A DNA stretch of 64,000 nt from Balanoglossus misakiensis (GCA_040954595.2 CM082588.2:5518001-5582000); one strand, 5' to 3'. Positions 1-13,452 are shown, numbered from the stretch's first letter. Numbers and translations: made by a program. Notes: a model not told the origin generated them from the letters alone.

Positions 1-1929
1 TCTCTACTAAAGACTACACGAAGAAAGTTAACGGAAAGACATTTCTGACATTTCTTGCCAACTTAAGTGTTACTTTTGGCTACTTACTTATATATTGAGT
101 TATACATATATGTTGAGTTATACATTTTTATTTGAAAATACTTGATATTTATCATGCACTTTGCGGCTAAGAAATCCTCTAGCGGCAATATTCAACATTA
201 TACTATCAAACTGAGGATAAACAAGTGTACTTACGGAGGGTGTGTATGACAGTATTACAATTAAAACGGGTTGAGCTGCACAAATGCGAATGTGCTGAAG
301 AGCATTTTTTTCCATTCTAATTATTAAGAGACAGTGATTGTGTATATTGTTGAAATTTTCACTAAACATCCGTCGACACGAGGGAAGTTACAGGGTTGTG
401 TGTTTTGTTAAAGGGGCAAAGTTGCTCTCTTTAGACCATTTTGGTCAATATTGTTTGATATGAAAAGTTGTCTATGATGTTTGATTTCTTGAAGAGGACT
501 TTAATTGACATGTATACATTATATTTATTTATTTATTTGATGGCGACTTTAGATGTTATTATAGATGTCTAAATTCTTCATTGTAAAAATTATGAATTCT
601 GACACTCCGAAAAAAAAAATCACCCAACCCCATTTTCGCATTCACTAAACCCGAGCCCGTATTGTCAACATCCCAAATGAAATAGGTCATTTTGATATTA
701 CTGGCGGGGTTGCATTTCCATTTTCACTGTTGTTTTCAATTGTATTTGTTTATGTATAGGTCCAGAACACTTCACTTTGCTACAAGATTTAAAGTTTACT
801 TATGTTTCTGTTTGATAGAAAGCTTCACTTTTAAACGTTGTAATTTGATGGGTTTCATATTGCCATTGTATTTATTTGTATGCGGTAGTTGATTTTATCC
901 TGGAAACATCATTGTAAAAGTCGCTGTCTTTTGACCCTTTTTGGTAAATTTTGTTTTATACGAAAAGTTGTCTATGGCGATAAAGCGCCTTTGCTTTCTT
1001 CGGTACTAGCTATAACGGGAAACGATGAAACCAAAATTCAGACAGTAGACATTCGTGGTTGTTCATATAAATGATTCGTATGAACGGTCTGGACACGTGT
1101 CCATATAACAAGATGAGGGATTTTGTTCATTTCATTTCTTTCTGAGTCATTTAAAAAAAATCGAGGAATTTTCTGGCTACATTAATTTTGTATGTTTTGG
1201 GCACTAGATGTATTTTAATTTTTTTCAGAAAGTTTACACACCTCTGGTGCTGGATAAAAGGGGAGATGACCCATATGCGAGATGTGCCTTCTTAATGAAT
1301 TTCCAGTGGCGTTTACAGTTTGTAACGTTTTCTCATATTGTAACACTGACTAATAAATCTGTTATCACAAATCCCTTGTCGTCTTTTTGTGATTATGTGT
1401 TCCAAGCATACAACAATATACCGAATAGGCTTAACTGCAGTAGCCACAGGCACACGGATTCGATTGGCTATATTAAAATGAGGCATGTCTTATATCCACA
1501 TCTACATAGATTTTGAGTTTTAAGGAATAAGATTTGGATAACGTTAAGCTCGGTTTTCAATTATCATACTGCCTATATACTTGAGTTTCTTCCGCCTTCG
1601 TTCGACGAAACCACGTCTAGACATACCTGCTGGGTTTAGCTAACGGCCATAAAACAGGCCATTAATTCTTGAAAAGGATCCCAGTCGAGTAGTATGATGT
1701 CACTGAGTCACCAATGCCCTCAACTGTCAATCATTGGAGTTGGATGATTGATTAGTGTCTGGACATTATTTGGCGCCTTGAGCGATTGCGATATAAACCC
1801 GTGGATAGTCTAGAATTTAAAAGGAAAACAGAGGGGCGTCCCGAAATTGTTCTATAGAGAGACTGGCTGTGTTACGTGACAGCTACCTGAGGCAAATTCA
1901 GTCAGGTGCAGAAGACAGCTTATACCAAT

Positions 1930-2012
1930 TAGGAATTGATTGATTGATTGGCATGCTCATTTGAGCATATAAAAAACGAATAAAGTATTACTGAATTGAA
2001 TTGAATTGAATC
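1930..2012 (+). repeat. Probable 3' tail of a non-LTR retroelement
   Basis: A short TTGATTGATTGATT run is followed by AATAAAGTATTACT and then about four tandem GAATT units. A polyadenylation-like AATAAA next to a simple 5-bp repeat tail is typical of 3' ends of RTE/CR1-type LINEs and their SINEs. No reverse transcriptase frame lies upstream, so this would be a 5'-truncated copy. Confidence 0.4.
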
Positions 2013-2144
2013 ACTTAGCCAGTCTGACATTCCAAGTTGATCTGATATGGTTTCAATTTAACTACAAAGGCAAATGATACAAGTCAAACTTAATGAAACT
2101 AGAATAGGCCTATGTACAAAGTTTTAAAAATTGTAACTTTTGTG

Positions 2145-2262
2145 CCGTTTTAACACAATGGGCCATGTGGCGTTTGTCTTGTGTCACGTGTGAACGTCCT
2201 CCCACACATAGTGCCACGCGAGATCTGGCAGGGTCCCGCAAATTTCGGGAAATGATCTATTC
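2145..2262. repeat. Interspersed repeat, copy 1
   Basis: This stretch aligns by eye with 47224-47348, from the shared GGCCA-G-TG region through the common core GCCACGCGAGATCT to the shared ending A-TG-TCTATT. The copies differ by small indels and many substitutions, so they are old. There is no coding potential and no clear terminal repeat. It is probably a fragment of a dispersed element. Confidence 0.45.
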
Positions 2263-4532
2263 CTCTGTGAGTGCCGTCGCGACTTTGCTGGTGGGAGAGG
2301 CATGCCTATATTTATGCTGCAAATAATTCCAGCTAGTGGAACAGGGGAAATATGGGACCATCATTCTGAGCTGATCTAGGGTATCCAAACCGATCAGTAA
2401 ATGAAGAGCCTTCTACATGTTTTTTAATCAATTTTCTGAAAGCGTATACCCTGCCTGGCATTATCGCTGTGGAACATACTAAGGTATCAGTGACTAGAAA
2501 AATGAAATTGCTTTGTTTGGAATCCACATTTTTGAGATTTCCGTAGTCTCACAGTTTGAAGAAAATTGGCCGACAGCCTCATTCTTTTCGCCGGAGTTTC
2601 GCACAAACGTTCATGGTCAGATGTCTTTACACGAAAACACGTTTGTTCGTTTGCGCTCCCCGCGGTGTTGTGTTAATGGGCATTCTCGAACTCCTGCGCA
2701 GACGTCTCATGCATAAACTGTCTATGCGTCCATTGTGAAATTGAATTCAGCTCGTTGTCTTGGTTTCGCGATTTTCACTGCTGGCCCTTTGTCAAGTGGT
2801 GAGCAGCCATACTCGCTGTTGGGAACTGTGGGGGTGGCGTGCTGGTTTGATGATAAACAAGCTCTTTTCAAAAGTGAATCATTTAGTGGAAGAATAGTGA
2901 GTCACGATGCAGCGGATATACAATTGCAAAATGTACTGTCATTGCCTCGAATTCAAGTTCGTGTCAAACAATCCACAGAAATATTACCCTCTTGATGAAA
3001 CTTTCGACCACGTGATGTACACAGTGACCATAACTACACGATCCTTTGCGTATAGTCTCGTGCAAATGTACTGTCAGTTTAAATCTAAATAAATTGGATG
3101 CGACAGTGATGTATCAAAAAGCCGGGATTATTATTTATGACGCGTACGGTTGGTATTTGATCTCATCTCGCTTTTGTCTCTCGCCAACTAAGTAATCCAG
3201 GCCGATGTGCGTCATCTTATCACGTTACAGAAACTAATAATGCCATTTCGAACTGGGTTTCTTGCGCAAATACCGCTTCACAAGGCCATCGCATGATTGC
3301 CCGATCGCGCAAATGCATGTTTATTGCTAAAGCGAGTCAGCGAACGGAAAAGTGGGTCATTTAATTACCGGAGAAGGCAGAACGCAGAAGTGAAGGACAA
3401 ATCCATCTCCATGTTTTGATAGGGGATTTTACCTTTAATGATTGCTGCTATAGTTTTCATTACCATCCAAGTTGGATGCGGTGCGATTCACAAGGAATCG
3501 TCATCAGGCATTGGGGGAAAACCATTCTATTTCTGGAGAGGGGTGGATGGAAATGACGGCAGATGGTGCGGAAGAAACGACAATTCTTCTATAGGAAAAA
3601 AACGTGGAATATCCACAGCATCGCCAATAATGGTTCAATCAAGATACAAATAGACAGGTTCCTTCCGTGCAAGCCTGCATGTACATGTACAGTAGCCTGG
3701 GACCCAATTATCTCCATTTACGGAGGTGTGAGCGTGAAACTTAAGAGGTTTCAGGGGAAAACCATGCGGCCTGACGATTGCAGTTTGCACCTGAACAGTC
3801 ACTAATTAATACATGTGTTATGTATACATGACGTCACTGATATTATACAGGCCGATTTGCTCGAAGACACGCATTCTGTAAAAGACTTGAATCTATCTTC
3901 TCACACCCCGTTTCTACAGTTGCTTATTGCAAGAGTATACAACTCCGAAGTGAAACGTCTGGAGGAATATCATTTCTCAGAAAAATCTATCCCCGAGGCT
4001 TGTACTATCTTAATACAAGAAAAACGGTTCCATATTAGTAACGTCGTTAGCCTATTTCCTGGATACCGTACCAGCAATGGGGTACTTATTTTCACTGTAA
4101 CCCTCTAACCTTTCAATTCCGGGATGTAGCATGTGGTCACAAACACCAATTATTCAGCTGATTAGCCGTTATTAAGATATCCTGCACATCTGGTTGAATA
4201 ACGAGACAAATAGAGTTTGATCAAATTTTCCTTGCGTTCACTCGGCTTACAACATACTGGTGACCCAGCAAAGCCTGCGCTGCATCACGCGCAGAAAGGC
4301 ATACTTCGTAAAACTCAGTATGATACTTGCGGTGACGTTTTCAGTTTATTCCATGATATCAACACGATACCCTACACCGATCGAGACTAGGCCCTTAAAA
4401 CTGGTTTGGCTCAAAACGGTGCTACGGGCCTCGTCTAAAAAATCAGAAATTTGTCGCTTTGGTCTGAATTGCACTAAATCCATATTTAGCCACCATGAGA
4501 GAACATTCTGGATTTTTTTTCAATAAGTCACT

Positions 4533-4538
4533 TTTATT
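4533..4538 (-). terminator. Candidate poly(A) signal of the MetE-like gene
   Basis: The minus strand reads AATAAA about 155 bp beyond the stop codon of the MetE-like gene, a normal distance for a short 3' untranslated region. No other AATAAA was noticed closer to the stop. Confidence 0.45.
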
Positions 4539-4693
4539 ATTCGAGTCAATAAAACATTAGACAATTACTCGTTAAACAAACGCATATTGATTCTTGGAAA
4601 TGTCTAATTGAAATTTGATTTTAATTAATCGGAAGTGACCAATATGTCCGAGTTTATTCAGCATGAATCCTTTTAATGAAAGAAAATATTTTT

Positions 4694-7600
4694 TCAAGGC
4701 AAACTCTTCGCTGCCCTGACCATGTTAGCGATTTTTTGACGAAGAGTGTCCCTCGGCAGATGGGCGAGGCCGCAGTCGGGGGAAATGATTAAACGTTCAG
4801 CCGGTATGTGGGCCAACACCTCCTTGATTCGACGGCGAATCTCTTCTTCGGTTTCCACGCGACTATTCGCAATAGCGATGACTCCCAGGATAATTTTCGA
4901 TTTCTTGAAACGCTCAAAAAGTCTCAGGTCGTTGTGCCGGTGCGCGTCTTCGATTGAAACTGAAAGAAGATAGGACTGTGTGATTGACTGTGTTACTTCT
5001 TAAGATTGAAAGTAGAGGGCGCACTGTTGGCAACAGGAAGTGACATGCACTGATCTGACCCATCGATCTGACCCCAGCGGCCATACATTTTGGTCACGAG
5101 CGGCAATACGCACAGTTTGGATTTGCCTGAAATACTAACTACTGAGCCGACTATGTCTTACTTGCGTCGAAGCCAGCGTTGTCCAACTGATCTGCTAGTT
5201 GGAAATAAACACCAGCGTCAGCCTTTTCGTAATCCGTTTGGTCCTGCCGTGAAAGGGTAAATGATGGTTACATTTCAGCCACCGGTGCGGATAACTTTTT
5301 GTGACGGTAAGTCGAAAGAAACTTTTGTGTGCGTGGATCATTCCGAACAAACACGTTACCAACTTTGTTTGTTTTTGTTGGTCGTTGTTGTTGTTGGTTG
5401 TGATTTATTGTTGTGTTTGCCATTGGTAGATTTCTCTCGTACTCGTAGCTTTACATTCGAACACAAGAGTGCGCTGTTGCATTTATTGTTTGTTAATTCT
5501 TTTCTAGGTCTTACTGGCTTCCCATAGAGAAATGCTGCGGAATAAATACGAAAGATATTTCACAATGATGACCTCACCAAGTAATACGGGTAACCACAAC
5601 ATAGATGGATTGATTTCATCACTTCCGGCCCAACCCCCTCAAAACATCTGGCTGCATGTTCTATCCCGTACTCCAAAGCTACATCCGGGCTCCTCACCAT
5701 GACTGGTTCGTCAAGCTGTATGTGCCGACACCCTGCAATGGGTAAGTCATTCATTTTAATTACTGTTTCGGCTTGTTGAGCTGGTTTAAGCTATACGTCT
5801 TGGCGCACAATTTGATTAAAATCAGATGTAGTCAGGCGCCGCCTTTACTTTCGCTGATTCTTGGGTGTTCTATTCGGAATTGCAACACGGAATAGTCCAC
5901 ATTGCACCTGGACCTCGTTTAAATCTCGCGCTTTCTCGAGCCAATCAGAGCGCTCGTTATAGAAAACGCTGGAGGGGGAAGCAACGAACTAGAAACGAAA
6001 CTCTGAATAGTCCTGAGCTTCCTTTGACGCAAAATGCTCCATTTTCCATGCATTTCTGGCCATAATTACGTTAAGATGAAACAGATGTTTCCACCCACCT
6101 GCTTTAACCAATCCTTTGATCTGTCTGTTGATGGTTTTGACGAGATCTTCACTTAACGTTTTATTGTCTGTGTAGAATTCATCTATGACGTAAACACATT
6201 GAAACAGTTGTGAGATAATAGTCACAAATCGTTCCAGTCAACGTACACTTGAATATCAAAACGATGCGCAAAATGGCAAAGGGTGGGACTCTTTTATTTG
6301 ATGCAAATTTCTCTGCTGTCGTTCACTCCCAACAACGTATTTTGGTGCGACGGAATCTTTTCATCTTAGTAAGTGCTTTAGTGGCCACGTCATGTAGGGG
6401 TCATGAAAATGTCATGTTCGGTAGGGTGTTTTGTTGTTTTAGTAATTAAGTGTTCCAAGTCTAATTTCGTTGCCAAAAGTTGGTTAAAATAATTCATACT
6501 ATGAGTTGTTCCTATTATGGTCACTGGTCCCGGTATGGTGTACTTCACTGGCACACTTGACATTTCCTGTGAGGGAGTAAGGGTTGTAAATACAGATGAG
6601 TCCTCAAAACCTTTCAATAGTTTGATATATTAAAGTGTGAGGAGTGTTTTTGAACTTAAACAAAGAGGAAAAAAAGACGCGTGGTTCTCACCATCTTGTT
6701 CTTAAAAAAATCACCACATTTCCTTAATAGAGTTCAGTTAAGAAATAGTAGTACGTCGCCCGCCATTTTGATTTTCAAATTTGAGACGATTTTGCTTTGA
6801 GAAGGAAAGAAAGGGACGGAATGGAACCTGATGACATATTCAAATTCACCTGTGTTTCTTTCCATTCCTGACCGGCCCAGTCACCTAGCTCTCCATCTTC
6901 TTCATGTGCGCGAATGTAGAAAATAGAAAATACATGTATGTCAAAATGTACAGTCATATCTCATCTTATTTCATGTCAGATGTTTCATATGTGGCATCAT
7001 TTAACAATCTATCTATCTATCTATCCGTGACTGTATGTCTGTCTGTGTAGGTTTCTAGGTAGATAGATAGAGGGGCATCTACTTAAAGTATTTGCAAAAG
7101 AATTACCAATTTTTCCTACAATGCGAGGAAGGGCGTCATGACTGGCACCATTTCGATACGTTTTCACACATAGATTTTCGAAATCAAAGCCTTCTACCCG
7201 ACGGCTGAAACGAGGACAAAATGAAAACAGGAAATATAGCGATTAGGAACAGCAACGCATTTGTACATCAGTTCCAGTGTTCATTATCATTCAATGCAAG
7301 CTAGTTACCAGGTCCGCTTTTCACATGGTAAACTTGTGGAACCATGGCTGGATCTTACGCATCAGTTGGACGAGATTTGGTAGAGTATGTTTCCGAGGCT
7401 GTGCGTGTTTCATCGGTGTTCTTGTATTTGAGATAATTAAGTCGCTCACCAAAAGTGGTAGAGGTATGTCTCTCTTTCCATCTCGCCATCCGTAACAACG
7501 TCAATACCGGCTGCAATCTGCTCCTCTAAGGCTTCCTTGATTGCTGATTTGACTTTCGTCTTCAATTCTGTAAGATGACAGAGTCGTGGTTTTCGCTGGC

Positions 7601-8844
7601 AAAACAATGGGTTTAGAGCTAAAGGAAATTGTGCAGGACAGGTTGCCCTTGTGGTATCCCAGTATGCAACATTTCTGTATTGTACCTTCCCAATATGCAA
7701 TAACTAATCCTATTTGTAATAATCACAAGTATCTTATATGTTATACTAAGCCAATAGTTTATACTTTTCCTTATAAACTGTTGGTAACCCATCAACTGTG
7801 AGTTTCCAGATAATTTGTTTAAAGTCGTTATCTCAGCTATATAGTCTCCCTCAACGGGCTACGCAGACAATGACTAGTGACCTTGGCTAGTGAATGTGCA
7901 GTAGTGTACTAAGTTCAACCCGGATCACTCCGTGTCACTGACACACGTGTATATTGACACAGAATGATATTTTCAAGTATCCTATACCTAATCTATACAG
8001 TGGTATAAAACCAGAGAGAGTTCTTTTACGCAGTTTTGGCTTGATATAATGGAAATTAGTTCCCATAAAAAATCATTTCACTGTTTCCAACGATTTAGGT
8101 CAGCAGAGTGATATATACGATATACATGTTAACAAGGTCAATTGCCTTTGAAAGTTATCTCTGTACTGGAGATACATTGTGTCGTGGATTCTGGTCCACA
8201 TATAGCACAGCGGGTCACCCAAAAATAAACTATTGCTTTATGGGCCTACGTCATGTATTTCACTATATTTTGCCTTCCAAGAATATTAATATCTTATACA
8301 TGTTTGACTATCCTATTTCATGTGATCTGTTTCTTGCTGTGTTAAACCAATGGCGCAAAACGTATGCAAAGGTGACTGTACACTATATACATGTACAATA
8401 TACTGTGCACAATGTCATCGATTTTATCTCTCGTTACGTTTCGAATGTTTGCATTGGTTTGATTGAACGTACAGTGTGGGTTATAGGCCTACATGATCAC
8501 ACGACTGACGCGGTCGCACAATGTGCATGCGTCCACTCCATTCGCGCTAACATTGGCTGAAATTTAAGATGTTGTTACCACATAGTGAACCACATATAAA
8601 CTTGAAGAAAATCAATCCTTCGTACAGTACGTGCAATGGACCGTACAATGTACATGCAATGTGCCATCCCTTTTTAAAAATCAATTGGCTCGTCGTCCTT
8701 GAAGTTCGACTTACCTTCTTTCTCGTACTGGTTGCATACCTTAGTGTAGGTGTTGGGCCAATATTCCGTGGTTTCAAACCAATTTGGCAAATCCAAATAG
8801 TCAGGCTTGGGGTAGCTGCCTATCACGGTTGTTAGCAGGCCCAT
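4694..8844 (-). CDS. MetE-like cobalamin-independent methionine synthase, catalytic-domain form
   Basis: Nine exons on the minus strand: 8844-8715, 7567-7450, 7204-7107, 6899-6850, 6566-6500, 6182-6099, 5732-5578, 5243-5162 and 4959-4694. All boundaries are GT-AG and all phases join, giving 349 residues. The protein starts MGLLTTVIGSYPKP and ends just after ISPDCGLAHLPRD, both typical of the MetE C-terminal (UROD/MetE-like TIM barrel) family. Candidate zinc ligands are His225 and Cys227 (HLCCGYP), Glu265 (SIEDAHRHND) and Cys324 (PDCGL). TDGEMERETYLYHFCR and YTIPGPVTIIGTT are further family blocks. The family transfers a methyl group to a thiol, classically from methyltetrahydrofolate to homocysteine. 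The length matches the single-domain archaeal-type enzymes, not the ~750-residue plant or bacterial MetE, so the methyl donor is uncertain. The start has a good Kozak context (A at -3, G at +4). An in-frame ATG 14 codons upstream (MNNNVHL...) is an alternative. Confidence 0.93.
6758..6786 (-). repeat. Copy of a recurrent motif, TCAAATTTGAAATTCAAAAT-type
   Basis: This intronic stretch, read on the minus strand, matches the motif also found at 15865-15890 (minus), 32651-32682 (plus) and 32871-32898 (plus). The shared core is TCAAATTTGA, an AT-rich spacer, then CAAAATGGC. It ends in an AAAATGGCGGGC sequence resembling a YY1 site. Confidence 0.35.
7007..7073. repeat. Paired TCTA / GATA microsatellites
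   Basis: About four and a half TCTA units (near 7007-7024) and about three GATA units (near 7059-7071) flank a short TGTC-rich stretch. Together they form a small inverted simple repeat. It lies in an intron of the MetE-like gene. Confidence 0.6.
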
Positions 8845-9476
8845 GTTTGCGGAGATCGTGCAGGACAGATGCACATTGTTATTCAATGCAGGTTGAAGGT
8901 CGATCGGGCAGTTCAGAGTGCAAAGTTCGTGATATAGTTTGTGTGTTTTTTATTCTGGCGTCAATCAACATGTCATGGTTTTATGTTGTTACATAATGTC
9001 GGTATTACAAAAGATTAACAAATGTCGGTATTACAAAGAATTAACAAGTGCACTATTGACACGTGGCAATTGTGAAGTTAACTATATGGTTGTAAATTTA
9101 ATTCAGAAAATGTGACGGCGCTGTAGCGGTGTTATGCAGCTAAAATTCAATATGATTTTCCCGTCGTACCCGTACCCGTTGTTCGACAAGCCTGTGTCGA
9201 GGCAGTTGGCTACATGTTCATAGACTGGACCAAAAGGATACGAGAGTAAAAATCTTGCCAAAATGAATATACGGTAGAGACCGATTATTCATTTTGGCGA
9301 GTTGTTTCAGTCTCGTGTCTGGATGGAAGTTGTAAGTGGTTGAACGTTAATTCACTATGTATCCACCTGTACATTAACATAAACAGCGTCTTGTATCAAA
9401 CATAATTAATGGAAAGAGGGTAGCGAGGGAGACTTTGTCCCTTTAAGAAAATGACGAACAGGTCAAAACAGCCAAA
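8845..9476. other. Intergenic, MetE-like gene to P450 copy A
   Basis: This 630-bp spacer separates two genes transcribed in the same direction. It should contain the MetE-like promoter and the 3' untranslated region of the downstream P450. The only structure seen is a two-copy tandem repeat of about 26 bp (ATGTCGGTATTACAAA...) near 8995-9047. No convincing TATA box was found. Confidence 0.5.
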
Positions 9477-12400
9477 TCAGTTTCTGTCTGTAAATGTAAA
9501 TCGTGCTGGTTGATCGGGAGCAGTGGCAGTGCGCATGATCATTCCCATTTTGCCGTGTTTCCAGGTGATGTGGAAGTTTTGAAGAAGCTGTTAAAGAAAG
9601 GAGAGACATCTGTTGTTAAACGCGTATAGACTCGAAGAAGTCACATATTTGTATGTGCTAACTGCAAAAAATACACTCACCATTACACATAAATTCTGTG
9701 AGGTTCAATATAATAGTTATTATTACCCATCACTGCAGATTGTCTGTGGTTAATACGCCAGCATTTTTTTTCATTACTTTTTAGCCTATATAGAATTCTG
9801 GATTGTTTTAATTTAATCTCAATTGGTAAACAATATATATATCTCAATGTTTTACCTTAATAATGATAACTCTGAGCTCCTGTTGGGCGATACGTTTACC
9901 CAAGCACATCCTCGGTCCATGTCCAAAAGGTAGCACCATAAAGGGGCTGATATCCCCTTGCATCTGGTCTCCTCGAATCCATCTCTCTGGAATAAACTTC
10001 TCTGGCTCGGGACAGTATTCTTCCAGCATTCCTGATATGTTGAGGTATCGCACCAAGGTCTGTAAAAGAATATGGCATGCACTAAGGTTAAACGCCAGCA
10101 TGTTTTTCAGTTCGTTCCTCCTGTTCTTTAGTACTGTGCTGTGCAGTCTCTTGGTAAGCCAAGACAAAGCCAGATAGAAAGTAATCTTCATGGCACCGTA
10201 TGTCCTAAGACTTTCTCAGACTAAGACTTTGAAAGTGCTTGCTTGAGTCTCAGGCTACAGAGAAGCTGTATTCATTGTTGGAAATAATTGTAGGGTGAAT
10301 GATTTTGAACATTTCATGAATTTATGTATATCGTGACGTCAATTGTCTTCAAAATGGCTGTCTGACTTACCCCTGCTGGCACGTTATAACCACTAAGAAC
10401 CAAATCTTTGCTAGTTTTACGCAGGTTGCCCATTAGAATTGGATATATCCTGTCGAAAGACAAAAATGAACACAATGATCTTCACTGGTTTGTTTTTCTT
10501 CAATTTATGGTACCATCTTCTAAACGCGCCTTTATCATCAAAAGCGCCACCACCGGCACCAACAAAACTAGCAACAGCATCTTAGTGCTCGCATACCTAT
10601 ATTGAGTTACTTTTTTGCAATCATGCCGAAATATCACTGTCATTCAAAAGATACCGAGAGTACCCCATTGTATTCTATTCTGTTCTGTTATGTTTTGTTC
10701 TGTTCTACGGGATCTAATAGTATGGGGTATAGACCCTATCTCGTACCTGATGGTTTCTTTCAAGCAGGCATTGAGATACGACATGTTTGCCAGGGCTCCT
10801 TCGGTAATTTCCCCGGTGCTTGGTAATGTTGATACGATCTCCTCGTGCAGTTTTTCCTGCTTGTCGAGATTCGTGGCAAGGGTGTATAGATTGAACACCA
10901 GCGAATGAGAGGTCTGTGGATAGAGTGTAGTGGACAAATTTAACTGCATGCAGCAGTCAGTGCAACTCTATCAAATATCATTTGCAATGACAGAATAAGG
11001 CCAACCAATGAGTTATTAAGACGTATATAAACACTTCAGAAAAACGCGATATTTCATATTTGCAATCATCCGCATGTGGTAACTACTAGTATTGCACAGA
11101 ACTTGTCATTTTGCATACGATCATTGAATTTACATCAACAATTAAGGGATCTCAGTCGGCCTGTTTCATTGTCACTCGGCGTTACGATGTGTTATAACAG
11201 AATAACACCAACCTGTTAAAAACTGGGTCCCAAATAATTCTCCGAAAATTTGCTAACGCTTACCGTATCAATGCCACCCATGATCAAATCAGCCAGCGTA
11301 GAAATGATCTCGTCGTGTGCAAGCTCTTCTCGACTAATCAGTGACTGCAGCAAATTCGGTACGCCTCCCGACTCATCGTCCTCCGAAGCCCTGGCCCGGG
11401 CGATCGCTTCCTCCACGTATTTCTTCGTTATTCTGGGTGTCAGCATACGCAGATAAAGTTAAACAAGTGTTAGAATAATTATTCATTATGATCCCATTGT
11501 AATGCAAATGCAGTTGTGTAATCATTGGATGGTTCTGATGAATGTGACAAGCGCCCTCATGAGGAACAGTTTGTAGTACGGATGTTACTCTTTACTCCGG
11601 CCATATTGTAAAAGGATGGTTCTGGTGTGCTGTCATTGTCAATCCGACATTATGTCCGCCATCATGGGTGATCCCTACAACTCAACAACAATCGCAATGA
11701 AAGCTGGTCTTTAAAATTAGGATGTGTATACATGTGTAAAGCAAATCATGATTTCTATTCATGGTGCTACTTATCATGAAGAAACACAAAACACCACATG
11801 TGTACATATGAAAATTGGGCGAAATAGTCACAGAAAGTGTGTTGTACAAAGTCTCAATGATCACCTGAAGAGCGTATCCTGACTGTGGAGAAATCTCTTC
11901 CAGGTCGGGGTATTGACGTATTTGTAAATTGGGAGGCTGTACATCAATGTTCTGAGCGTCTCCAATATGGTATCAGCAGCGTTGATTATCCGCTGTGCTT
12001 CTGAGTTTGGGTCCAATTGCGGTTCAAGACAACCCAGCCTTGTATCCAGTGTGACCTTGCAGACGGCTGCGACGAAATAGGGCGGTGTTAGATTAGGAGG
12101 TTAAAGGGGGAGGGGTCGTTGTTGATCAATGCACTGTGAGGATGTAGATGCACACATGCATTTATATGCTGATGACGAAATGGGCAACATTGTGCGTTGC
12201 AATCCCATGATTTGAATTCCCGGTAAGGCTACAAGTAATTGGCGGAGCATATGATGACGTCATGAGAAATAGCACATTTGCAACATGATGGATTGTGTGC
12301 TTTTAAGCACACTACGTCATTCACAGTCTACTTACATTCAAGGGCCCACTTGTAGATTTGATGTTGAAAGTCCGGGATCTCTCCATCTTTGTCTCTCAGT

Positions 12401-13286
12401 TCCCTCATCAAGTCAATGAAATCCTTGCTGACAACGTCAATGGAGGGCGTATATGTGGCGACGGTCTTCGGTCTCATCATAGAGGGCTGCACAGCTCTTC
12501 TTGCTCTGCGCCACTCGTCGCCTTGCCTGTGAACATAGCGTGATGACGTCAAAATATGTGAGCTGTAAAAGTTGCTCTGGTGTGTGTGCATACGAGAGAG
12601 ATGCGTGCCATCATCCAACCAGAACGGAAAGAACGACAGGAATATGTTCGATTCATGCAAGTAACCCACTTACAGATTTACAATTCCGATGGGTCGGTTG
12701 AATACTTCGTTGGCCTTTAACAGAGGCCTAACAGCTGGTCGCTCAGGCGCCAGACTATCATTCTTGAACATGGTTTCGCCGTCGGCCGGGTCCACAATGT
12801 TCAGCAAATTTATAGTGCCTATTTTCTCGATCCAGATTTTGCCCAATTTGCGGTATCTGTCCAAGCAGGCTTCCAAAAGCTTGTCTGTGCCGTAAGAACC
12901 TGTACACGAAATTCGTCGACAAGGACACAGGCCTGGTTTAGTTTTATGTACTGACCATTGATTTTTCTATTAGTCCAGTTGATAAAAAACACATTTATTT
13001 ATGATTTGTTGCAAGTCTAACAAAGACGTGTACATGTAGTTTATTCCCACCAAAGTGTATTTCTGAATGGCAGATATAAGGCCATACGCTTACCGAGAGG
13101 ACTGTAATCGAGGAATGCAAATTTTGGCTTTGGTATTTCGTTGAACGCACGTGGTTTGGGTAAATCTTCGGCGTCCTTGTCACTGGCCCCGGTCACGGTC
13201 GCCGCAGACCCTCTGTCACGTCTGACCACCATACACATAACCACACGTCGCTTCGACACCCGAATACCTTGCCTTGCCGAATGCAT
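9477..13286 (-). CDS. Mitochondrial-clan cytochrome P450, copy A
   Basis: Nine exons: 13286-13094, 12899-12674, 12526-12336, 12066-11865, 11432-11264, 10913-10747, 10449-10371, 10059-9856 and 9587-9477, giving 513 residues. The basic, Arg-rich N-terminus without a hydrophobic anchor fits a mitochondrial targeting peptide. Landmarks are LDYSPLG, the WxxxRR-type helix C (QGDEWRRARRAV), I-helix GGIDTTS (about 323-329), ExxR at Glu380-Arg383, PERWIRG and the haem loop PFGHGPRMCLGKRI with Cys461. The pattern fits the CYP27/CYP24/CYP11-type mitochondrial clan, which oxidises sterols or related lipids using adrenodoxin; the substrate is unknown. Compared with copy B it has lost five residues just before LDYSPLG, removing the Pro-x-x-Gly hinge (LPIVGS in B). 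It is otherwise intact and probably active. Its paralogue lies at 20570-23994. Confidence 0.95.
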
Positions 13287-13452
13287 GATGAATTTCCTAG
13301 TAGAGAGGGGACTGCAAGAGAGATAAAGATGTTAGCATGGCGATTTTTGTGACAGTAACTCAAATTCGGTTTCATATATTGTACCTGTAAAATGCATCCT
13401 AATATTGGTTTTGTTTGCTAAGCAAGATGGTGTTAGATTACCAATCGGAGAG

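Larger units (their letters stand above)
1..4532. other. Gene-free left flank
   Basis: No reading frame here resembles a known family or shows a chain of coding exons in continuous phase. The longest open frame (about 97 codons at 3815-4108) has no recognisable motif. The stretch holds a retroelement-like tail near 1930-2012, one copy of an interspersed repeat (2145-2262) and two diverged copies of a 60-bp sequence (about 417-480 and 915-976). The rest looks like ordinary AT-rich intergenic DNA. Confidence 0.6.

Noticed and set aside
8108-8560. 150-codon open frame on the plus strand
   Set aside because: It lies in the first intron of the MetE-like gene, shows no family resemblance, and its composition looks like translated noncoding DNA.
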